A stretch of 64,000 nucleotides of DNA, taken from assembly GCF_022637415.1 (NCBI RefSeq), contig NZ_CP093340.1:1488001-1552000 (forward strand), in the 5' to 3' direction. Positions 52,671-64,000 of the stretch are shown piece by piece (the stretch's first letter is position 1; each line of letters opens with the position of its first letter). Origin of the DNA: Luteimonas sp. S4-F44. GTDB taxonomy: Bacteria; Pseudomonadota; Gammaproteobacteria; Xanthomonadales; Xanthomonadaceae. Below the pieces are notes generated by a model. That model was not told the origin of the DNA and ran no database searches. It worked only from the letters and a program-made list of their open reading frames with translations. The translations under genes were made by a program, and so were the position numbers.

Positions 52671-53229
52671 ACTTCTCCGCCCGCGCCGGCGTATACCCCC
52701 GCATCCACGCCAGCATCGCGTCGATGTCATCGCCGTACCACAGGTCGGCGCGCTGGTCTGGATGCAGGAACCGCTCTTCGACCATCCGGTCGATCATGCC
52801 GATCAGCGGCGCGTAAAAGCCGTCGATATCGAGGAAGGCGCAGGGCTTGTTGCCGATGCCCAGCTGGCGCCAGGTCAACATCTCGAAGATCTCCTCCATC
52901 GTGCCAAAGCCGCCGGGCAGGGCGACGAAGGCGTCAGACAGCTCGAACATGCGCATCTTGCGCGCATGCATCGAGTCGACGATCTCCAGTTGCGTGAGGC
53001 CGCGGTGCGCGACTTCCCAGTCGGCGAGCTGTTTGGGAATGACGCCGGTGACCGAGCCGCCGGCCTCGAGCACCGCATTGGCGACGGTGCCCATCAGGCC
53101 GACGTTGCCGCCGCCGTACACCAGCTGCAGCCCATCGCGGGCGATGCGGTCGCCCAGCGCCATCGCGCGCTCGGCGTAGACGGGTTTGCTGCCGGAATTG
53201 GAGCCGCAATAGACGCAGATCGATTTCAT
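52636..53229 (-). CDS. LOG-family protein (TIGR00730), putative nucleotide phosphoribohydrolase
   Basis: A 197-residue Rossmann-like protein of the LONELY GUY group, which release free cytokinin-type bases from nucleotide monophosphates or cleave other nucleoside monophosphates. It shows VYCGSNSG at the N-terminus, LVYGGGNVGLMG, the Arg-bearing MHARKMRMFE helix and the PGGFGTMEEIFEMLTW active-site motif. ATG at 53229 begins MKSICVYC; upstream frame is noise. Its last eleven codons occur twice more in the downstream tandem repeat. Bacterial members are often misannotated as lysine decarboxylases; that activity is not supported here. Confidence 0.92.
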   Translation of the reverse strand: MKSICVYCGSNSGSKPVYAERAMALGDRIARDGLQLVYGGGNVGLMGTVANAVLEAGGSVTGVIPKQLADWEVAHRGLTQLEIVDSMHARKMRMFELSDAFVALPGGFGTMEEIFEMLTWRQLGIGNKPCAFLDIDGFYAPLIGMIDRMVEERFLHPDQRADLWYGDDIDAMLAWMRGYTPARAEKWIDEKRRSVLK

Positions 53230-53291
53230 GCAGAGTGTCCTTTGGCAGGTGGTCGCCCGGTCCGCATGCGCGGTGGGCCGGGCCGGAAAGC

Positions 53292-53319
53292 AGAAGGCTC
53301 CGCCAAAGCGGAGCCTTCT
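53292..53319 (-). terminator. Terminator hairpin after lpdA
   Basis: AGAAGGCTCCGC (53292-53303) and GCGGAGCCTTCT (53308-53319) form a perfect 12-bp stem around a 4-base loop, 20 bases past the lpdA stop. On the minus strand it is followed by GCTTTCC, a weak T-run. Confidence 0.75.
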
Positions 53320-53338
53320 CAAGTCGAGGCGAGGGTGC

Positions 53339-54790
<1,452 letters not shown>

Positions 54791-54807
54791 TCACGTGATG
54801 GGGGATT

Positions 54808-54906
54808 CGCGATTGGAAAGGGCACAGGCCCGATGCGTGCAGTGATCCCGACGCCGGCCGTTACCGGCGGCAGGCGGGCATCAGCGCGCACGCATCGCCA
54901 ATCGCG
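54808..54906 (-). promoter_or_regulatory. Large inverted repeat in the sucB-lpdA spacer
   Basis: CGCGATTGG (54808-54816) pairs with CCAATCGCG (54898-54906), and CGATGCGTGC (54831-54840) with GCACGCATCG (54888-54897). A GCCGG/CCGGC stem (54853-54868) lies inside. The fold would cover most of the 142-base spacer. It could be an attenuator, processing site or mRNA stabiliser. Confidence 0.6.
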
Positions 54907-54923
54907 GCATCGCATGCGCGGGC

Positions 54924-56168
<1,245 letters not shown>

Positions 56169-56213
56169 GTGGCTTCCTGGGAAAAGCGTGGAATGTGGGG
56201 ATGCGAGCGGAAA

Positions 56214-59054
56214 CTATTCGGACAGGACCTTGCCGGCCAGGTCGTTGACCAGCGCGTCGGCGATGAGCTGCTGCTGTTCGGCCACGTGGTCGTTGAAATG
56301 ACCGACGGCCGGGGAGGGCGAGCGTGCGCGGCCGGCGTAGTGCAGCGACTGGTTGGGCCCCGAGCAGAACTCGAGGTGGTGCTTGATCTGGTACCACGCG
56401 CCCTGGTTCTGCGGCTCTTCCTGGCACCAGACCACTTCGGTGGCCTTGGAGAAGCGTTCGAGCTCGGCGGTCAGCAGCGCGCGCGGGAACGGGTAGAGCT
56501 GCTCGACGCGGACCAGTGCGACGTTGTCGAGCGACTGCTTGCGGGCTTCCTCCAGCAGGTCGTAATAGACCTTGCCCGAGCACACGACCACGCGCTTGAC
56601 CTTGGCCGGATCGGCGTCGTTGTCCGGGATCAGGTGCTGGAATTCGCCGTTGGCAAGCTCGTCGAGCGTCGACACCGCCAGCTTGTGGCGCAGCAGCGAC
56701 TTCGGCGTCATGACCACCAGCGGCTTGCGGGTGGTCATGCACAGCTGCCGGCGGATCATGTGGAACGCCTGCGCCGGGGTGGTCGGCACACAGACCATCA
56801 TGTTGTCGAGCGCGCACAGCTGCAGGAAGCGCTCCAGGCGGGCCGAGCTGTGCTCGGGGCCCTGGCCTTCGTAGCCGTGGGGCAGGAACAGCGCCAGGCC
56901 GCACAGGCGCTGCCACTTGGCCTCGCCCGAGGACAGGAACTGGTCGATGACCACCTGGGCGCCGTTGGCGAAGTCGCCGAACTGGCCTTCCCAGATGCAC
57001 AGCGTGCCCGGCTCGGACGATGCGTAGCCATATTCGAATGCCATGACCGCCTCCTCGCTGAGCAGCGAGTCGATGATCGTGGCGTCCTCGGGGTTCTTCA
57101 CCAGCTGGCGCAGCGGGATGTAGTCATCGCCGTCCTGCTGGTCGTGCAGCACGGCGTGGCGGTGGAAGAACGTGCCGCGGCCGCTGTCCTGGCCGACCAG
57201 CCGCAGCCGGTTGCCGGCATCGAGCAGGGTCGCGTAGGCCAGGTTCTCGGCAAAGCCCCAGTCGCCCGGGAGTTCGCCGGCCGCCATCTTGCGGCGGTCT
57301 TCGTAGATCTTGGCCACGCGCGGGTGCAGGTGCACCGAGTCGGGCAGGGTGGTGATCGTCTTGGCCAGCGACTTGAGCTTGTCGACCGACACCGTGGTGT
57401 CGAGCGTGTCGCTCAGTCGGCCGGCGAGATAGGGATCCCAGTCGATCGTCAGTTGGTAGTCGGACGGCTTGACGTCGGCCAGCTCCACGGTCACCTCGCC
57501 CGCGTCGAGCTTGTCGCGGTAGCGGTCGACGATCGCCTTGGCGTCGGCCTCGGCGAGCACGCCCTCGGCGGTCAGCCGCGCGGCGTAGAGTTCGCGCGGC
57601 GTCTTGTGCTTGCGGATCACCTGGTACATCAGCGGCTGGGTCGCCGCCGGCTCGTCGGCCTCGTTGTGGCCGTGGCGGCGGTAGCACACCAGGTCGATGA
57701 CCACGTCCTTGCCGAAGGTCTGGCGGAAGTCGTAGGCCAGCTCGGCGCAGAACACCACGGCTTCGGGATCGTCCGCGTTCACGTGCAGCACCGGGGCGCC
57801 GACCATCTTGGCGACATCGGTGCAGTACAGCGTGGAGCGCGCGTCCTGGCGGTCGCTGGTGGTGAAGCCGACCTGGTTGTTGATGACCACGTGCACCGTG
57901 CCACCGACCGCGAAACCGCGGGCCTGCGACATCTGGAACAGTTCCATGTTCACGCCCTGGCCGGCGAACGCCGCGTCGCCGTGCAGCAGCACCGGCAACA
58001 CGACCTTGCGCTCGGTGTCGCGGCGGCGGTGCTGGCGCGAACGGACGCTGCCGGCAACCACCGGGTTGACGATTTCCAGGTGCGAGGGGTTGAACGCGAG
58101 TGCCAGGTGGACGGCACCGCCAGGCGTGGCCAGGTCGGCCGAGAAGCCCATGTGGTACTTCACGTCGCCGGTGTGGGCGCGATCGTCGTCCTGGTGTTCG
58201 AACTTGCCCTCGAACTCGTCAAACAGCCGGCGCGGATTCTTGCCGAGCGTGTTGACCAGCACGTTGAGACGGCCGCGGTGGGCCATGCCGACGACGATGT
58301 CCTTGACGCCGTCCTTGCCGGCGCGCTGGATCACGTTGTCGAGCAGCGGGATCAGCGCGTCGCCGCCTTCGAGCGAGAAGCGCTTCTGGCCGACGTACTT
58401 GGTATGCAGGTAGCGTTCCAGGCCTTCGGCCGCGGTCAGCCGCTCGAGGATGCGCTTCTTCTCCTCGGGGCTGCGCGCGAACCGGCCGCCGGCGTTCTCG
58501 AGCCGGGTGTAGAGCCAGTTGCGCTGCTCGAAGTCCGGGATGTGCATGAACTCGGCGCCGATCGGACCGGCGTACGTCGCCTTGAGCAGCGCCAGCAAGT
58601 CGCGCAGCTTCATCCGCGGCTGGCCGCCCACGCCACCGGTGCTGAACTCGTCGTCGAGGTCGGCTTCGGTGAGCTGGTGGAACGGCAGCCCCAGGTCCGG
58701 CGGGTTGACCGGCGGGGTCATGTCCAGCGGGTCGAGCCGGGCGCCCAGGTGGCCGCGCGAGCGGTAGGCGGTGATCAGCCGGCCGACGTGGCGTTCGCGT
58801 TCATCGCCCGCGCCCGAGGCCTGCGCCTGGACCACGCCGCGCGCAGCCTGCCGGCCGGCGTCGGCGACCGCCGACAGCACCGCCGAGTGCGGCACGTCAC
58901 CGGCCTCGCGGCCCTTGAACGTGTCGAACCACTGTTTCCAGTCCGTCCCGACGCTGTCGGGGTCCACGAGATACTGCTCGTACAGGTCTTCGATATAGGC
59001 GGCATTGGCGCCGAACTGCGACGACTGCGCAAACTGCTTCAGGAGACTGTCCAC
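56214..59054 (-). CDS. sucA: 2-oxoglutarate dehydrogenase E1
   Basis: A 946-residue thiamine-diphosphate decarboxylase, the first component of the 2-oxoglutarate dehydrogenase complex of the TCA cycle. A GTG start at 59054 is chosen because it gives VDSLLKQFAQSSQF, the usual N-terminus in this group (LLKQFAQSS). The open frame continues about 60 codons upstream without family features. Motifs include VGMAHRGRLNVLVN, the thiamine-binding region HGDAAFAGQGVNMELFQMS, INNQVGFTTS and CYRRHGHNEADEP. First gene of sucA-sucB-lpdA. Confidence 0.95.
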   Translation of the reverse strand: MDSLLKQFAQSSQFGANAAYIEDLYEQYLVDPDSVGTDWKQWFDTFKGREAGDVPHSAVLSAVADAGRQAARGVVQAQASGAGDERERHVGRLITAYRSRGHLGARLDPLDMTPPVNPPDLGLPFHQLTEADLDDEFSTGGVGGQPRMKLRDLLALLKATYAGPIGAEFMHIPDFEQRNWLYTRLENAGGRFARSPEEKKRILERLTAAEGLERYLHTKYVGQKRFSLEGGDALIPLLDNVIQRAGKDGVKDIVVGMAHRGRLNVLVNTLGKNPRRLFDEFEGKFEHQDDDRAHTGDVKYHMGFSADLATPGGAVHLALAFNPSHLEIVNPVVAGSVRSRQHRRRDTERKVVLPVLLHGDAAFAGQGVNMELFQMSQARGFAVGGTVHVVINNQVGFTTSDRQDARSTLYCTDVAKMVGAPVLHVNADDPEAVVFCAELAYDFRQTFGKDVVIDLVCYRRHGHNEADEPAATQPLMYQVIRKHKTPRELYAARLTAEGVLAEADAKAIVDRYRDKLDAGEVTVELADVKPSDYQLTIDWDPYLAGRLSDTLDTTVSVDKLKSLAKTITTLPDSVHLHPRVAKIYEDRRKMAAGELPGDWGFAENLAYATLLDAGNRLRLVGQDSGRGTFFHRHAVLHDQQDGDDYIPLRQLVKNPEDATIIDSLLSEEAVMAFEYGYASSEPGTLCIWEGQFGDFANGAQVVIDQFLSSGEAKWQRLCGLALFLPHGYEGQGPEHSSARLERFLQLCALDNMMVCVPTTPAQAFHMIRRQLCMTTRKPLVVMTPKSLLRHKLAVSTLDELANGEFQHLIPDNDADPAKVKRVVVCSGKVYYDLLEEARKQSLDNVALVRVEQLYPFPRALLTAELERFSKATEVVWCQEEPQNQGAWYQIKHHLEFCSGPNQSLHYAGRARSPSPAVGHFNDHVAEQQQLIADALVNDLAGKVLSE

Positions 59055-59141
59055 GTCTGGCGATTCGGACTCTTTGGGGAGGGGGGCGGCGTGCCGGAAT
59101 GCCGGAAAAAGCCGGAATCTGGCGGCCAGGGAGGTCACGAC

Positions 59142-59170
59142 AGTATACGCGTGTCCTCCGGTGCGATGCA
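59142..59170 (-). promoter_or_regulatory. Possible promoter of sucA-sucB-lpdA
   Basis: On the minus strand TATACT (59147-59142) lies 17 bases after TGCATC (59170-59165). The -10 is good and the -35 poor. The leader of about 80 bases contains three GCCGGAA repeats (on the plus strand at 59093, 59101 and 59111). Confidence 0.45.
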
Positions 59171-59258
59171 CCCCGCGCGGCCGCATGGGCCGGGCGCCGA
59201 CACGCGATCGCGCCATGTGGAAGCGGCATGCGCCGCGCACCTGTGCGGTGGGTCGCAG

Positions 59259-59574
59259 TTAAAGGCCGAGCGTGCGCAGCTCGGTCGCCGGACGTGAACG
59301 CTCCCACACCGTGTCGAACGCCTGCACCAGCCGACGTGCGCGGCCAGGCAGCGTGGTCGCCGCTTCATCCCGGATCCGGTGCGCGAGCGGGCGGACGACG
59401 AAGCCGCCGGCGTCGTTGACGAGCCAGGCACCGACGAAGTCGCGGTCGGGCGCGGTGTCGACCTCGCGGATTGCGAACGCGCTCGGCATTCGTTGCGCCA
59501 GCGCGGCCAGGGGCGGCGGCCCGGTCGGCGTCGTTCGCGATCGGGAAGACCCGGAGCGACGCCGGCGCGCTCAC
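59259..59574 (-). pseudogene. Small gene after roxA, apparently frameshifted
   Basis: A GTG at 59574 overlaps the roxA stop as GTGA, the coupling used elsewhere in this window, and encodes VSAPASLRVFPIANDADRAA. That frame then turns into Arg-rich noise. The neighbouring frame from about 59525 onward is protein-like: PLAALAQRMPSAFAIREVD, GAWLVNDAGGFVVRPLAHR, then VWERSRPATELRTLGL and a TAA. One base gained or lost in the GC-rich stretch around 59510-59530 would give a single product of about 104 residues. The second part alone (ATG 59489, 76 residues) has no ribosome-binding site. I do not recognise the family. It may be real decay or a sequencing error. Confidence 0.6.
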
Positions 59575-60776
59575 GCGTCCTCGGGACGGGCCAGGGTGTA
59601 GTGGCCCTGTTCGAGCAGGGCGTAGACCGCGGCGCGTCCCGCCGGCGACAGCGCGGCGTGGTCGGCGGCGTCGATGCGGGCGGCGGCGGCCAGGCGCTGG
59701 GCGTCGCGGATCGACAGCGCGAACTCGCCGCCCGAGACGAACAGCCGTGCGCCGCGCGCAGCACGGCGCCAGGCGGCGCGCGAGAACGGATTGCGCAGCA
59801 GCACCGCCCGGCCGTCGGCGAGCAGCGCATCGACCTCGTCGGACGGCGGCGGGGGGGCGCCCGCGACCACCTGGTGGGCGTTGCGGTAGCCGGTCATGAA
59901 ACGGCCGAACCAGTCGCCCAACTGGTCGGGATCACGCATGCGGATGGTGTTGAGCGCCTCGACCACGCGGACCATCGTCGCCGCGTCGATTTCGTTGGGG
60001 TCCTTGGGCAGCGTCAGTGTCTCGTCGTGGTAGCGCACCGCATCGTCGGCCTCGGCGGCCAGCGTGTCGATGTAGTCGCCCATCAGTTCGGCGGCCGACG
60101 GCGCCCGCATGCCCACCGACAGTGTCAGGCAGGCGTCCTCGGCCACGCCGTGATGCGGCACCATCGGCGGCAGGTAGAGCATGTCGCCGGGACCGAGCAC
60201 CCAGTCGTGGGTCGGCGTGAACTCGCGCAGCAGCTTCAGCTCGACGTCGTCGCGGAAATCCTGCGGCGGCAGACCACGGCCGAGTGCATGCGAGGCGTCG
60301 ATCATCCAGCGACGATGGCCCAGGCCCTGCAGCAGGAACACGTCGTAGTGGTCGACGTGCGCGCCGACCGAACCGCCGGTCGCGGCGAAGCTGACCATGA
60401 TGTCGTCGATGCGCCAGCGCGGCAGGAACGAGAAGTGCGGCAGCAGCGCTGCGACGTCGGCGTCCCACTTGTCCACGTCCTGGACCAGCAGCGTCCAGTC
60501 GCGGTCGCCCAGGCCCGGGAAAATGGCCTCGTCGAACGGGCCGGTCTCGACCTGCCAGCCGTCGTTGGCGCGGTCGTGGCGGATCAAGCGCGACAGCGCC
60601 AGTTCCTCGCAGGCCAGGCCGGCCAGGTCCTCGGGTTGCAGCGGGGATTCGAAGCCTGGGAATGCGTTGCGGATCAGCAACGGGCGCTTGTGCCAGTAGT
60701 CGCGCAGGAAGCGGGCAGGGGGCATGCCGAGCGGGCCGTGGCGGCCGGCATCGATTTCGAAGGGGAGGGCTTTCAT
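59571..60776 (-). CDS. roxA: Ribosomal protein uL16 3-hydroxylase, JmjC/cupin
   Basis: A 401-residue Fe(II)/2-oxoglutarate oxygenase of the ROX family (YcfD in E. coli), which hydroxylates an Arg of ribosomal protein uL16. The cupin barrel has the metal-binding HxD in GAHVDHYDVFLLQ and the distal His in MVPHHGVA. N-terminal FLRDYWHKRPLLIRNAFPGF is typical, and the C-terminal half holds the dimerisation and winged-helix parts. It is about 30 residues longer than the E. coli protein. Its stop overlaps the small frameshifted gene. Confidence 0.9.
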   Translation of the reverse strand: MKALPFEIDAGRHGPLGMPPARFLRDYWHKRPLLIRNAFPGFESPLQPEDLAGLACEELALSRLIRHDRANDGWQVETGPFDEAIFPGLGDRDWTLLVQDVDKWDADVAALLPHFSFLPRWRIDDIMVSFAATGGSVGAHVDHYDVFLLQGLGHRRWMIDASHALGRGLPPQDFRDDVELKLLREFTPTHDWVLGPGDMLYLPPMVPHHGVAEDACLTLSVGMRAPSAAELMGDYIDTLAAEADDAVRYHDETLTLPKDPNEIDAATMVRVVEALNTIRMRDPDQLGDWFGRFMTGYRNAHQVVAGAPPPPSDEVDALLADGRAVLLRNPFSRAAWRRAARGARLFVSGGEFALSIRDAQRLAAAARIDAADHAALSPAGRAAVYALLEQGHYTLARPEDA

Positions 60777-60890
60777 GCGCGCAAGCGTACGTGATCACTC
60801 GGGGCCGCGCATTGCGTGCGCGCATGGACGCGGCGGGCGCTTTCGGGCAGGCGGCGGCCTGCCGGAGATGGCCCGCACTGCGCGTAGCGG

Positions 60891-61415
60891 CTACAGCACG
60901 CGGTTGTCCTGGCCGTCGTCGTGCACGTCGGGTGTGTTGCTCGGGTTGACCGTATTGCTGACGCCCTCGAACTCGACCGACGCGACATTGCGGGCGAGCA
61001 CGGTGTTGCGATCACCGCCGATCTTCACGTTGCCGGCCTCGGTGAGATTGAGCGCGTTGTCGCTGCCGGTCACCACGACATCGCCGACGCGGCGATTGAG
61101 GACAGTGACATGGTCGCCCTCGACCCGGAGCGAGGTGGCATGGTCGACGTTGATCGCGCCCCGGGACGCAGTCACCACGACGTCGCCGCAGGTCCCGTCG
61201 AGCACGATGTGGAAGTCGTCACGGCTTACCTGCACATCCTGGCCGGCGCACATGGCGCCACTGGCAGGATCGCGCAACGTGCCGGACGCGGCCGGCGGCG
61301 CGTCCTCGACCGACCTCGATGTCGCCTCGTCGGCAGGCCCGCCACAGGCGACGAGGGCCGCAGCGACGATAGGGAGCGAGAGGACGGCGGCCGGGCGGGA
61401 CACGGAGCGGCGCAT
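60891..61415 (-). CDS. DUF3060-type lipoprotein
   Basis: A 174-residue protein with a lipoprotein signal (AAALVACG, Cys about 24), a short linker, and a repetitive beta-strand region (about 65-165). Turns of the form xxVxVTGSDNALNL, KIGGDRNTV and EFEGVSNTV recur every 18-22 residues, like a small beta-helix of the DUF3060 family. Two Cys (AMCAGQ and DGTCGD) lie near its start. Function is unknown; such proteins are found in the envelope. It lies alone between roxA and purB, all on the minus strand. Confidence 0.8.
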   Translation of the reverse strand: MRRSVSRPAAVLSLPIVAAALVACGGPADEATSRSVEDAPPAASGTLRDPASGAMCAGQDVQVSRDDFHIVLDGTCGDVVVTASRGAINVDHATSLRVEGDHVTVLNRRVGDVVVTGSDNALNLTEAGNVKIGGDRNTVLARNVASVEFEGVSNTVNPSNTPDVHDDGQDNRVL

Positions 61416-61505
61416 GGGAAGCCTGACAGGGGGCTGGATGACCGCAGCCTGCGCTGCGGTGCGTGCAGGCGGCGTCGCGCCGACAGGCGCGCGCCGTGCG
61501 GAAGA

Positions 61506-62915
<1,410 letters not shown>

Positions 62916-63015
62916 TCATTTTAGCCTGCATGGCGCTCGCGTATCCTGCGCAGGACCGTCCCATCCGCCAGCGACCACGCCAGCCGGACCCTTTCCCTCA
63001 CGAGGAGCCGAACGA

Positions 63016-64000
<985 letters not shown>

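Noticed and set aside
52636..53229. Lysine decarboxylase activity for the LOG-family protein
   Set aside because: The PGGxGTxxE motif is that of nucleotide phosphoribohydrolases; no pyridoxal-phosphate site is present.

Overview
The window reads as a chromosomal segment of a high-GC gammaproteobacterium of the Xanthomonadaceae (Lysobacter/Luteimonas/Xanthomonas-like). The evidence is the zwf-glk-pgl-edd-eda order, the smc-zipA-ligA-epmA block, long TonB-dependent receptors paired with glycoside hydrolases, and a GyrA with glutamine at position 83. No rRNA, tRNA, CRISPR array, phage or insertion sequence was seen.

Region 1 (1-11.6 kb) is a glycan uptake and degradation locus. It holds the end of a TonB-dependent receptor, a GH144-type lipoprotein glucanase, a sugar-binding lipoprotein, two ABC permeases, a large discoidin-type lipoprotein glycosidase and a GH3 beta-glucosidase. 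No ATPase is present here. An orphan MalK/UgpC-type ATPase lies at 20.8 kb, and nearly identical LacI-type operators precede the glucanase (933-946) and the ATPase (20690-20703). This suggests one split transporter under one regulator, feeding glucose into the Entner-Doudoroff genes beside the ATPase. Beta-1,2-glucan, possibly osmoregulated periplasmic glucan, is the best substrate guess.

Region 2 (11.6-14.7 kb) is accessory: inverted GGGGTCAGAGTG repeats, an unrecognised 846-residue protein with a hydrophobic Gly/Ala hairpin, and a 3' remnant of a porin gene. Region 3 (14.7-20.5 kb, minus strand) is the tightly overlapped zwf-glk-pgl-edd-eda operon. Region 4 (20.8-34.7 kb) holds the ATPase, smc, zipA, ligA, epmA, a 700 bp gap with two structured inverted elements, mtnA and gyrA. 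Region 5 (34.9-44.6 kb) holds an alpha-2-macroglobulin/pbpC pair, a peroxiredoxin, a sigma-32-type heat-shock promoter with hsp20, and a cbpA-type co-chaperone.

Region 6 (45-52.3 kb) is a second glycan locus: TonB receptor, EEP-family hydrolase and GH92 alpha-mannosidase behind two LacI-type operators, probably for mannose-rich glycans. Region 7 (52.3-64 kb) holds a LOG-family gene whose 3' end has been tandemly copied, lpdA-sucB-sucA, a small gene that appears frameshifted, the uL16 hydroxylase roxA, a DUF3060 lipoprotein, purB, and fumC running off the end.
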